64,000 nt of DNA, from NCBI GenBank assembly GCA_963821025.1, contig CAWGCG010000005.1, positions 62,001-126,000 on the forward strand, written 5' to 3'. The DNA comes from WHSW01 sp963821025 (lineage in GTDB: Bacteria; Actinomycetota; Thermoleophilia; Solirubrobacterales; 70-9). A program made the translations under genes and the position numbers. The notes beneath the pieces were generated by a model. The model was given only the letters and a program-made list of their open reading frames with translations. It was not told the origin of the DNA and did no database searches. Of the stretch, positions 1 to 7,105 are shown piece by piece (within the stretch, counting starts at the first letter, position 1; every line of letters starts with the position of its first letter).

Positions 1-168
1 AAGTTCGCGCGGAAGGTGATCGAGGCGATCCCCGACGGCCGCGGTGTTCACATGATCGACGGCAAGATGCAGGACGACGCCACCTGGAAGCAGTGCAAGG
101 TGATGGTCGAGCTCGCCGAGATGCTGGCGAACAGGGACCCCGAGCTGGCCGAGGCCTACGGACTCTGA
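1..168 (+). CDS. Malyl-CoA lyase-like (HpcH/HpaI, CitE family), C-terminal fragment
   Basis: Only the last 55 residues are in the window, in frame from base 1 to a TGA at 166-168. The fragment contains MIDGKMQDDATWKQCK and ends DPELAEAYGL. This resembles the C-terminal lid of malyl-CoA and beta-methylmalyl-CoA lyases of the CitE-like aldolase family, which split malyl-CoA into glyoxylate and acetyl-CoA in the cytoplasm. The active-site residues lie outside the window, so the substrate is inferred from the tail alone. It is followed 2 bases later by a hotdog thioesterase, suggesting one operon. The C2/C4 enzymes downstream (PEPCK, CoA ligase, Acs) fit such a role. A citrate-lyase-beta-like paralogue of different specificity is the main alternative. 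Confidence 0.7.
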   Translation, partial: KFARKVIEAIPDGRGVHMIDGKMQDDATWKQCKVMVELAEMLANRDPELAEAYGL

Positions 169-170
169 GC

Positions 171-572
171 TTGGGCGAGAGGTTCCGCCACCGGATCAGG
201 GTCCGCTACAGCGAGTGCGATCCCCAGGGCCATGTCTTCAACGCCAACTACCTCGCCTATTTCGACCTCGCGCTGACCGAGCTCTGGCGCGAGCTGGGCG
301 GTTACGAGCCGATGGTCGACGACGGCATCGACATGGTCGTCGCCGAGGCGCGGCTGCGCTACCTGGCGCCGCTCCGCTTCGACGACGAGGTCGACCTGAC
401 GATCGGCCCGATCGCCCTCGGCACCACATCGATGACCAGCACGCTGACGATCGACCGCGGGGCCGAGATCGCCGCCGAGGGTGAGCTGCGCCACGTCTTC
501 GTCGACCTCGAGCGCTCGGCCAAGGCGCCGATCCCCGAGGCGGTCCGGTCCGGGCTCGCGCGCTACGGGTAA
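171..572 (+). CDS. Hotdog-fold acyl-CoA thioesterase (YbgC/4HBT-like)
   Basis: This is a 133-residue single hotdog-domain protein that should hydrolyse an acyl-CoA thioester in the cytoplasm. The signature YSECDPQGHVFNANYL lies at residues 13-28, with Asp17 in the position of the 4-hydroxybenzoyl-CoA thioesterase catalytic aspartate. I chose the TTG at 171 because it leaves a 2-base gap after the upstream stop and starts right before the conserved first strand (FRHRIRVRYSE). The upstream in-frame ATG at 93 would overlap the preceding gene by 76 bases. Coupling to a malyl-CoA lyase-like enzyme suggests a CoA ester of that pathway as substrate, but this is inference. Confidence 0.8.
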   Translation: MGERFRHRIRVRYSECDPQGHVFNANYLAYFDLALTELWRELGGYEPMVDDGIDMVVAEARLRYLAPLRFDDEVDLTIGPIALGTTSMTSTLTIDRGAEIAAEGELRHVFVDLERSAKAPIPEAVRSGLARYG

Positions 573-627
573 GCGGTGACCGGAGTCGGCCGCCGTTATC
601 AGGTTTATGGAATATGCTGTTTGTGTT

Positions 628-957
628 ATGACAGTGGTGGCCGGGAAGTTGATCAGGCGAGCGCGGCGGGCTGCGAATCTCTCTCAGGCCGAGCTGGCAT
701 CGCGACTCGGCGTCGCTCAATCGACGATCGCAAGACTCGAATCGGCGGGATCGAACCCACGCGTAGCCACTCTCGAGCGCACACTGGCCGGCACCGGCAA
801 CGAGCTCAAACTGGATCTCGAACGCTCGAGTTATCCGGGTATCGACGAATCGCTGCTTCGCTCGTGCCTGGAACGGACCCCGGCGGAGCGGCTCGACCAC
901 TTCGCGAGCGCGTACAAGAGCGTGCGCCAGTTGGCGCCAACGGTGAGGTCGGATTGA
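628..957 (+). CDS. XRE-family helix-turn-helix protein (probable antitoxin/regulator)
   Basis: A 109-residue protein carries a Cro/C1-type HTH near its N-terminus (LSQAELASRLGVAQSTIARL, then SNPRVATLERTLAGTG), followed by about 50 residues ending in a helical tail. It should bind DNA in the cytoplasm. The start is uncertain: ATG 628 gives MTVVAGKLIRRAR, typical of such proteins, while ATG 607 adds seven residues; neither has a clear ribosome binding site. The region just upstream (about 596-640) is noticeably richer in A+T than its surroundings. Its stop overlaps the TTG start of the nucleotidyltransferase gene, so the two are translationally coupled, as in HTH/nucleotidyltransferase toxin-antitoxin pairs. 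Confidence 0.85.
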   Translation: MTVVAGKLIRRARRAANLSQAELASRLGVAQSTIARLESAGSNPRVATLERTLAGTGNELKLDLERSSYPGIDESLLRSCLERTPAERLDHFASAYKSVRQLAPTVRSD

Positions 958-1502
958 CAGACCCGAAGCAGGCGCGCCCCGCGATCTGGCCAGCGGAGTT
1001 CGATGCGCGGGAGATGCTTCGGAGGTTGACGGCGAGCGGGGTCGACTTCATCGTCATCGGTGGTATCGCGATGATCATGCACGGATCCGCGCGGATGACG
1101 CGCGATCTGGACATCGTCTTCGCGACCGACGACGGTAACCTGCAGGCGCTCGGAAGGGTCTTGGTCGCCAGCGAGGCGCGGTTGCGCGGCATCGACGAGG
1201 AGATTCCGTTCGTCCCCGATGCGCGCACCTTGAGCAACGTCAGCCTATTGACGCTGGATACCGATGCCGGGTGGTTCGACGTGCACCGTCGGCCGGACGG
1301 GGCGCCCCCCTATGCGAGCTTGCGCGAACATGCCGAGCGCATGGAGGTCGGCGACTTCTCGATCCTGGTCGCCTCGATCGATGACCTGCTGGCGATGAAG
1401 CGCGCGGCGGGACGCACACAGGACCTGCTCGACATCGAGACGCTTGAGGCGATCAAGCGACTGCGCCGCCAGAGAGGCGACTCCCCGCCCGCCTCCCGCT
1501 AA
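954..1502 (+). CDS. Nucleotidyltransferase-fold protein (AbiEii/MNT-like, probable toxin partner)
   Basis: This 182-residue protein has the minimal nucleotidyltransferase signature: the glycine pair and helix of GGIAMIMHG at about residues 36-44, then TRDLDIV with the acidic DxD pair at residues 51 and 53. Enzymes of this fold transfer a nucleotide to RNA or protein, and several act as toxins (AbiEii, MenT, MNT) beside an HTH or antidote gene. The proposed TTG start overlaps the HTH stop in TTGA. The far longer reading frame opening at 576 is rejected because it runs through the HTH gene. The stop overlaps the PEPCK stop on the other strand. Toxicity is inferred from fold and context only; a housekeeping role is possible. 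Confidence 0.75.
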   Translation: MTDPKQARPAIWPAEFDAREMLRRLTASGVDFIVIGGIAMIMHGSARMTRDLDIVFATDDGNLQALGRVLVASEARLRGIDEEIPFVPDARTLSNVSLLTLDTDAGWFDVHRRPDGAPPYASLREHAERMEVGDFSILVASIDDLLAMKRAAGRTQDLLDIETLEAIKRLRRQRGDSPPASR

Positions 1503-3322
1503 GCCAGACGCTGTTTCAGCGCCTCGATTTGGCTGCGGATCTCGGCCGGCAGCCGCTCGCCGAACTGACCGAGGAACTCCTCGACCTGGGGAAGCTGGTC
1601 GCGAAACAGATCCGAGTCCACCGCCAGCAGCTGCTCCATCGCCGCGGCGGAAACGTCGGCGCCGTCGAGCTCGAGCTGTCCCTCGGCGGGAACAAGCCCG
1701 ATCGGGGTCTCGACCGTCTCACCCTCACCGTCGCAGCGGCGAAACACCCACTCGAGCACGCGGCTGTTCTCGCCGAAGCCCGGCCACAGAAGCTTGCCGT
1801 CCTCGTCCTTGCGAAACCAGTTGACCACGAACACGCGCGGCATCTCGCCGGCGTGCGCCCGGCCGAGGTCGAGCCAGTGCTGGAAGTAGTCGGCCATGTT
1901 GTAGCCGCAGAACGGCAGCATCGCCATCGGGTCGAAGCGCAGCTCGCCGACCTCGCCGGCGGCGGCCGCAGTCGTCTGCGATGACATCGTCGCACCGAGG
2001 AAGACGCCGTGGTCCCAGTCGAAAGCCTCGCTGACCAGGGGAATCACCGTCGCCCGCCGCCCGCCGAAGAGGAAGGCGTCGATCGGCACCCCGGCAGGGT
2101 CCTCCCACTCGGGCGCGATCGAGGGGCACTGCGCCGCCGGCGCGGTGAACCGTGCGTTCGGGTGCGACGCGGGCTCGTCGGAGTCGGGCGTCCACTCGTT
2201 GCCCTTCCAGTCGATCGCATGGGTCGGGGGCTCGCCGGTCATCCCCTCCCACCAGATGTCGCCCTCGTCGGTGAGAGCGCAGTTGGTGAAGATCGAATTG
2301 CGCTCGATCGTGTCCATCGCGTTCGGGTTGGTCTTGTGACTGGTGTTGGGAGCGACTCCGAAGAAGCCTGCCTCGGGATTGACCGCGTGCAGGCGCCCGT
2401 CGTCGGCGAACTTCATCCAGGCGATGTCGTCGCCGACCGTCTCCACCGTCCACTCGGGCAGCGTCGGGACGAGCATTGCCAGGTTGGTCTTGCCGCAGGC
2501 CGAGGGGAAGGCGCCGGTGACGTACTTGACCCGGCCCTCGGGTGAGGTCAGCTTCAAGATCAGCATGTGCTCCGCCATCCAGCCCTCGTCGCGGGCCATC
2601 GCCGAGGCGATCCGCAGCGCGAAGCACTTCTTGCCGAGCAGCGCGTTGCCGCCGTAACCGGAGCCGTAAGACCAGATCTCACGGGACTCGGGGAAGTGGA
2701 CGATGTACTTGTTCTCGGCATCGCACGGCCACGGCACGTCGTCCTCGCCCTCCTCCAAGGGCATGCCGACGCTGTGTAGGCAGGGGACGAAATCGCCGTC
2801 GGCGCCGAGCGCCTCGAGCGCGCCGTCGCCCATCCGGGTCATGATCCGCATCGAGACGGCGACGTAGGGCGAGTCGGTCAGCTGGACGCCTATGTGAGCG
2901 ATCGGCGATCCCAGCGGTCCCATCGAAAACGGCACCACGTACATCGTCCGGCCCCTCATCGAACCGCTGAACAGGCCGTTGAGCCGCTCGCGCATCTCCG
3001 CCGGGTCGTGCCAGTTGTTGGTCGGCCCGGCGGCGTCCTGCTCCTCAGAGCAGATGAAGGTGCGGTCCTCCACCCGAGCGACGTCGCCGGGGTCCGAGCG
3101 CGCCAGATAGGAGTTGGGCCGCTTCGCGTCGGAGAGCTTGTCGAAGGTCCCCGCTTCGACCATCTCGGCACAGAGGCGGTCGTACTCCTCCGCCGAGCCG
3201 TCGCACCAGTGGATCGACTCGGGCTGGGTCAGCTCTGCGAACTGCTCGACCCAAACGGACAGCTTCGCGTTCTTCGCCGGGGCCTCGGTCGCGGCCGTGG
3301 TCTCGCTCAAGTTGCTGCTCAA
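1499..3322 (-). CDS. pckG: Phosphoenolpyruvate carboxykinase (GTP)
   Basis: This cytosolic enzyme converts oxaloacetate and GTP to phosphoenolpyruvate, GDP and CO2, the entry step of gluconeogenesis. The length (607 residues) and motifs match the GTP family: P-loop FPSACGKTN at residues 272-280 with the reactive Cys276, kinase-2 GDDIAWM at 297-303, and FGENSRVLEWVFRR near the C-terminus. The start is ambiguous. TTG at 3322 abuts AAGGAG with no spacer, whereas TTG at 3310 lies 12 bases beyond it, so the protein may begin at MSETTAATEAP. Neighbouring acetate and C4 genes suggest growth on C2 compounds or fatty acids. Confidence 0.97.
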   Translation of the reverse strand: MSSNLSETTAATEAPAKNAKLSVWVEQFAELTQPESIHWCDGSAEEYDRLCAEMVEAGTFDKLSDAKRPNSYLARSDPGDVARVEDRTFICSEEQDAAGPTNNWHDPAEMRERLNGLFSGSMRGRTMYVVPFSMGPLGSPIAHIGVQLTDSPYVAVSMRIMTRMGDGALEALGADGDFVPCLHSVGMPLEEGEDDVPWPCDAENKYIVHFPESREIWSYGSGYGGNALLGKKCFALRIASAMARDEGWMAEHMLILKLTSPEGRVKYVTGAFPSACGKTNLAMLVPTLPEWTVETVGDDIAWMKFADDGRLHAVNPEAGFFGVAPNTSHKTNPNAMDTIERNSIFTNCALTDEGDIWWEGMTGEPPTHAIDWKGNEWTPDSDEPASHPNARFTAPAAQCPSIAPEWEDPAGVPIDAFLFGGRRATVIPLVSEAFDWDHGVFLGATMSSQTTAAAAGEVGELRFDPMAMLPFCGYNMADYFQHWLDLGRAHAGEMPRVFVVNWFRKDEDGKLLWPGFGENSRVLEWVFRRCDGEGETVETPIGLVPAEGQLELDGADVSAAAMEQLLAVDSDLFRDQLPQVEEFLGQFGERLPAEIRSQIEALKQRLA

Positions 3323-3639
3323 CTCCTTTTCGCTTTCAGGCGTCGATCGCCTCGAATATCCGGGCCGTCATTGTGGCGTACCGGGTGACATCGGCGCTCA
3401 TCTGCCCCGCTGGGGCCTACCCCGCGCGAAGTACAAACGTCCGGGAAAACATCGATCTCGCGGCGTGAAATTGCGCTCAGCCGGGAGCCGCGACAACCGC
3501 CCGCGCGGCGTTCTCGCCGGAGCCGACGGCACCGTCCATGTATCCGTTCCAGACGGTCGCCGTCTCGGCACCGCCCAGTGGATCGGCCCGATCGGCGCCC
3601 GCAGCGCCGGCCCCTCGGTCAGAACGCCGGTCTACTGCC
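3323..3639. other. Intergenic region without a recognised gene
   Basis: About 317 bases separate the 5' end of pckG from the 3' end of the SnoaL-like gene, both on the minus strand. Open frames here have no recognisable protein content. It probably holds the pckG promoter and leader; the only clear element is the AAGGAG Shine-Dalgarno next to the pckG start. Confidence 0.5.
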
Positions 3640-4029
3640 CTACTCCGAGAGCCCGGCGGCTTCGAGGGCGTCGGCCCGATCCGCGTACTCGTCCGAACGG
3701 ACGACCTTGCCGTTGCGCAGGCTGTAGACCAGATAGAAGCGGGTGTCGACCTCGATTCCGCTTCCCCGGCCTCGCCCGCGATGATGGGCAGTTACCAGCA
3801 CACGGTCTCCGGCGTCGATGAACTCCTCGGTCGTCACTTCGAGCTCTTCCCACGCGCCCTTCCAATGCTCGATGTTGTCCCGAATCGCATCCAAGCCGTA
3901 CGACGGTCCCTCCTCGGTCGGGTTGATCACAACGTCAGGATCAAAGATCGCCTCCGCCTCGGCACGGTCGCCGACTCCGTAGATCTCGTAAGCGAAGGCC
4001 CGCCGCACGATCTCCACGTTCTGCGACAT
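3640..4029 (-). CDS. SnoaL-like / NTF2-fold protein
   Basis: A 129-residue cone-shaped alpha+beta (NTF2/SnoaL-like) protein starting MSQNVEIVRRAF. The layout is typical of the family: an N-terminal helix pair with an 'AIFDPDVVINP' strand, then a beta-sheet with 'VLVTAHHRGRGRGSGIEVD' and 'NGKVVRSDEYADRADALEAAGL' at the end. Members range from small isomerases and hydrolases to proteins of unknown role, and no specific substrate can be read here. The ATG at 4029 is preferred over an upstream in-frame start at 4125 because homology-like sequence begins there and the longer form would overlap the divergent CoA-ligase start. It appears monocistronic. Confidence 0.8.
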   Translation of the reverse strand: MSQNVEIVRRAFAYEIYGVGDRAEAEAIFDPDVVINPTEEGPSYGLDAIRDNIEHWKGAWEELEVTTEEFIDAGDRVLVTAHHRGRGRGSGIEVDTRFYLVYSLRNGKVVRSDEYADRADALEAAGLSE

Positions 4030-4123
4030 CGCCCGCGCAGTATCTCGCGAAAACGTTGCGCTCTCCACGCAATGCAGCACTTTGGGCCACGCAGTAACTG
4101 AGTAGGGTTGCGCGCCGCAGATC

Positions 4124-5347
4124 ATGCGCTTCTACGAATACGAGTCTCGCCGGATCGTCGAACGGGCCGGCATCCCGGTCACCGACTATGGCTTGGCCAC
4201 CACCGCGGCCGAGGCTCGCCAGGCGGCCGAGCGGATCGGCGGGCCGACGGTGATCAAGTCGCAGGTGCTCACCGGCGGGCGGATGAAGGCCGGCGGGGTC
4301 AAGTTCGCCGAGACGCCGGATGAGGCGCATTCCCACGCCGCTGAGATCCTCGAGCTCGAGATCGGTGGCCACCTGCCGGTCGGCGTCCTGGTCGATCCCC
4401 GCGCCGAGATCGAGCAGGAGTACTACGCGGCCGTTCTCTGGGACGGACGGGCGAAGCGGCCGATGATGCTGTTCAGCGACATGGGCGGGATCGATATCGA
4501 GCAGGTCGCGTCCGAGCACCCCGATCACGTCGGCCGCGGCCACCTCTCGAACCTGCACCCGGTCGCCGACTTCGAGGCCAAGCAGACGGTCGCTCGCTGC
4601 TCGATCACGGGATCCGAGCTCAACCGCGCGACCGTGGTGCTGGCCAGGCTGGCGCGCCTGCAGCGCGACTACGACATGACCCTGGCGGAGATCAACCCGC
4701 TCGCCCGGCTCGCCGACGGTTCGTTCGTCGCCCTCGACGCGCACATGGAGATGGAGGACGAGGCCGTCGGACGGCACGAGCCGACGCTGACCGAGATCGG
4801 CGTCGACCTCGGCGAGCCACGCGAGCTCTATCAGCCGAGCGAGTTCGAACGCAATGTGAAGGCGATCGACGGCGCCGACCACCGCGGCGTGATCCAGGGC
4901 AAGGACCACGGCTTCGAGGGAAACCTCGGGCTGGTGATCGGCGCCGGCGGTGGCTCGCTGACGCTCACTGACGCGGTCCGCAGCCAGGGCGGCAGACCGG
5001 CCAACTACGCCGAGATCGGCGGCAACCCCTCGGTCGCCAAGGCCAAGGGCCTGGCGATGGAGGTGCTGCGCAAGGACGGGGTGGAGAAGATCGCGGTGAT
5101 GATGTCGATCGTCTCCAACACCCGGGTCGACATCGTCGCCCGCGGCGTGATCAAGGCCTGCCTCGAGCTCGGCAAGGACCCGGCGCAGACGATCGCCGTC
5201 TTCCGCATCCCCGGTGCCTGGGAGGAGGAGGGGGCGAAGATCCTCTCCACCTACGGAGTCGAGTTCAACGACCGCAGCGTCTCGATGTGGGAGGCCGCGG
5301 GGACTGCGGTGGCCAAGATCCAGGGACAGCAGGCAGCGGGGGCCTGA
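4124..5347 (+). CDS. Succinate-CoA ligase-like beta subunit (ATP-grasp), divergent
   Basis: A 407-residue ATP-grasp plus ligase-CoA protein of SucC type. The N-terminal ATP-grasp region starts MRFYEYESRRIVERAGIPV and includes the nucleotide-binding segment VIKSQVLTGGRMKAGGVKFA. The C-terminal phosphohistidine/CoA-ligase domain has IGAGGGSLTLTDAV and EIGGNPS. The family couples CoA thioester formation to NTP. The middle segment (QEYYAAVLWDGR, then FSDMGGIDIEQ) diverges from ordinary SucC, so malate-, citrate- or another dicarboxylate-CoA ligase activity is possible. The alpha subunit starts 1 base after its stop and a ferredoxin gene follows. I see no strong ribosome binding site before ATG 4124. 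Confidence 0.85.
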   Translation: MRFYEYESRRIVERAGIPVTDYGLATTAAEARQAAERIGGPTVIKSQVLTGGRMKAGGVKFAETPDEAHSHAAEILELEIGGHLPVGVLVDPRAEIEQEYYAAVLWDGRAKRPMMLFSDMGGIDIEQVASEHPDHVGRGHLSNLHPVADFEAKQTVARCSITGSELNRATVVLARLARLQRDYDMTLAEINPLARLADGSFVALDAHMEMEDEAVGRHEPTLTEIGVDLGEPRELYQPSEFERNVKAIDGADHRGVIQGKDHGFEGNLGLVIGAGGGSLTLTDAVRSQGGRPANYAEIGGNPSVAKAKGLAMEVLRKDGVEKIAVMMSIVSNTRVDIVARGVIKACLELGKDPAQTIAVFRIPGAWEEEGAKILSTYGVEFNDRSVSMWEAAGTAVAKIQGQQAAGA

Positions 5348-5348
5348 A

Positions 5349-6257
5349 ATGTCGATCCTCCTGACCGAAGACTTCACCTTCATCGTCCAGGGCATCACCG
5401 GGCGTGAGGCGGTCAACCTGACCCGCGAGTGCCTCGACTTCGGCTCCAAGATCGTCGGCGGCGTGACGCCGGGGCGCAGGGGGCGAGAGGTCCACGGGGT
5501 GCCGGTCTTCGACACCGTCGAGCAGGTCGTCGCAGACCACGGCTCGGCGCCCGACGGGGCCGTGGTCACCGTCCCCCCCGCCTTCACCAAGGATGCTGTG
5601 CTGGAGGCGATCGAGAACGGCGTCAAGCTGATCGTGATCGTCACCGAGCGCATCCCGCGCGCCGACGTCGCCCAGATGGTGGAGCTCGCGAGCGAGCGGG
5701 GGGCTCGGATCATTGGCCCCAACTGCCTCGGTCTGATCGTCCCCGGGGTCGCCAAGATGGGCGGCATCGGCGGCCCGGCCAAGGACGCCGCCAAGGCCTA
5801 CTCGCCCGGCCCGATCGGGGTGATGTCGCGCTCGGGCGGGATGACGACCGAGATCTCCTCGACCCTGAACGCGGCCGGCCTCGGCGTCTCGACCGCGATC
5901 TCGATCGGGGGCGACGCGATCATCGGCTCCACCTATGCCGAGCTGATGCCGCTGTTCGAAGCCGACGAGCAAACCGAGGCGATCGTCATCTACACCGAGC
6001 CCGGCGGCCGGATGGAGGCCGAGCTGGTCGATTGGCGCGAGCGGCAGGGCTCGCGACTGCCGATCGTCGCCTTCATGGCCGGTCGGTTCATGGACGACGA
6101 GGAGATGCAGGGGATGAGCTTCGGCCATGCGGGCACGATCGTCGAGGGCAAGGAGGATTCGGCGAGCGAGAAGATCGCCCGCCTCGAGGCCGCGGGCATC
6201 CCCGTGGTCGAGCGCATCGACCAGATCCCCACCGTGGTCGAGGCGAAGCTCGGATGA
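5349..6257 (+). CDS. Succinate-CoA ligase-like alpha subunit
   Basis: A 302-residue SucD-type protein that pairs with the preceding beta subunit. The N-terminal CoA-binding Rossmann domain has GITGREAV at residues 15-22. The C-terminal flavodoxin-like domain carries the active-site histidine in SFGHAGTIV, His260, which is phosphorylated during catalysis in this family. The length matches ordinary SucD (about 290-300). ATG 5349 follows the beta-subunit stop by one base; a longer frame from 5214 would be inside the beta gene. The alpha subunit looks closer to canonical SucD than the beta subunit does, so an ADP- or GDP-forming succinate-CoA ligase is the default call, with malate or a related acid as alternative. 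Confidence 0.88.
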   Translation: MSILLTEDFTFIVQGITGREAVNLTRECLDFGSKIVGGVTPGRRGREVHGVPVFDTVEQVVADHGSAPDGAVVTVPPAFTKDAVLEAIENGVKLIVIVTERIPRADVAQMVELASERGARIIGPNCLGLIVPGVAKMGGIGGPAKDAAKAYSPGPIGVMSRSGGMTTEISSTLNAAGLGVSTAISIGGDAIIGSTYAELMPLFEADEQTEAIVIYTEPGGRMEAELVDWRERQGSRLPIVAFMAGRFMDDEEMQGMSFGHAGTIVEGKEDSASEKIARLEAAGIPVVERIDQIPTVVEAKLG

Positions 6258-6523
6258 CCGAACGACCAACGCCGGACGACGGGCGACTCGACGGGGTCTT
6301 CATCGATGTCGAGATCGCACCCGACGCGGCCCGCGACCCAGGCCTGGCGAGCAAGCTGGAGGAGGTCTGCCCGGTCGACATCTTCAGGGCGACCGAAACC
6401 GGGACCGAGGTGGTGCGCACCAATCTCGACGAGTGCGTCCTCTGCGAGCTCTGCCTCGAGGCGGCGCCGCCCGGTGCCGTCGTCGTCCGCAAGCTCTACG
6501 ACGGCACCGAGCTGCGCCGCTGA
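6254..6523 (+). CDS. Small ferredoxin-like protein, single [4Fe-4S] site
   Basis: An 89-residue protein whose ATG overlaps the stop of the alpha-subunit gene (ATGA), so it is the third gene of the CoA-ligase operon. It has CVLCELC (Cys61, 64, 67), but the fourth cysteine of the usual CxxCxxCxxxCP motif is Ala71. A separate Cys-Pro at residues 39-40 (EEVCPVDIF) lies upstream, just where ferredoxins supply the remote ligand. The four cysteines can therefore bind one [4Fe-4S] cluster, with the second site of a two-cluster ferredoxin lost, as in FixX-like proteins. Its presence suggests electron transfer linked to the CoA ligase, for example with a 2-oxoacid:ferredoxin oxidoreductase not in this window; that link is inference. 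Confidence 0.8.
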   Translation: MTERPTPDDGRLDGVFIDVEIAPDAARDPGLASKLEEVCPVDIFRATETGTEVVRTNLDECVLCELCLEAAPPGAVVVRKLYDGTELRR

Positions 6524-6575
6524 TCGTCAGTCGTCCATCTCGCCGCGTTGCATCTTCAAGCCTTTCGGAGGCATA

Positions 6576-6605
6576 GACCGGGGTGGTTCGCCAGAATCCC
6601 CGGTC
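6576..6605 (+). repeat. Inverted repeat just before the secreted-protein gene
   Basis: Perfect 8-bp arms GACCGGGG (6576-6583) and CCCCGGTC (6598-6605) flank a 14-base loop ending one base before ATG 6607. It could terminate the CoA-ligase/ferredoxin operon or form a hairpin over the next gene's initiation region. No T-run follows. Confidence 0.45.
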
Positions 6606-6606
6606 A

Positions 6607-7089
6607 ATGCACACGAAGGCTCTGCGACCAGACCGAGCTCAAATGCTGATCCGCAGCGGGCTCGCAATCGTCTCCGGAGCCGTGCTGATCGCGGTCTCGA
6701 CGGGCCCTGCGTCGGCGGAGCCAAAGCCGCCGAAGCCTCCCAAACCGCCGAAGCCGAAGGTCGAGCTGCTGACCGGCAACCAGCAGGGCGCCGTGCGCAA
6801 GGGCGCGATCAAGATCGAGGTCACCGGCAAGCGCGGCGCTACCGCCAGGGTCAAGGCCGGGCTGGTGGTCGAGGGGATCCCCGAGGACTTCAGCTTCCGG
6901 CTGAGGCCGAAGTCGAAGCGCCTGCGGGGCGGCTCGGCCGAGCTCTCGTTCGAGCTCAGCCCGCGCCAGGAGGAGGTGCTGGCGTTCTCCGACCAAGCCT
7001 GCCTGAGCGCGAGCCTGCGCTTCAACGCCGAGGCGGCCAACCGCAAATCGTCGCGGACCGAGAGCCTGCCGCCGAAGAGCGGCTGCTGA
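6607..7089 (+). CDS. Secreted hypothetical protein with Pro/Lys-rich linker
   Basis: A 160-residue protein of no recognised family. A Sec-type signal peptide is visible (positive N-terminus, hydrophobic IRSGLAIVSGAVLIAVSTG, cleavage likely after ASA). It is followed by a KPPKPPKPP-type linker and a domain of about 110 residues rich in beta-strand-like stretches (VELLTG, IKIEVTGKRG, SFRLRPKSKRL, AELSFELSPRQ) with two late cysteines (DQACLSAS and the terminal Cys). It should lie outside the membrane. The start could be ATG 6607, GTG 6583 or ATG 6643; I used 6607. It sits alone between the CoA-ligase operon and the acyl-CoA synthetase gene. Confidence 0.65.
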   Translation: MHTKALRPDRAQMLIRSGLAIVSGAVLIAVSTGPASAEPKPPKPPKPPKPKVELLTGNQQGAVRKGAIKIEVTGKRGATARVKAGLVVEGIPEDFSFRLRPKSKRLRGGSAELSFELSPRQEEVLAFSDQACLSASLRFNAEAANRKSSRTESLPPKSGC

Positions 7090-7105
7090 ACCGACCGCCC
7101 GCTGT

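Noticed and set aside
576..953. Long frame extending the nucleotidyltransferase upstream to 576
   Set aside because: It overlaps the HTH gene throughout and is Arg/Ser-rich without protein-like pattern; the TTG at 954 explains the gene.
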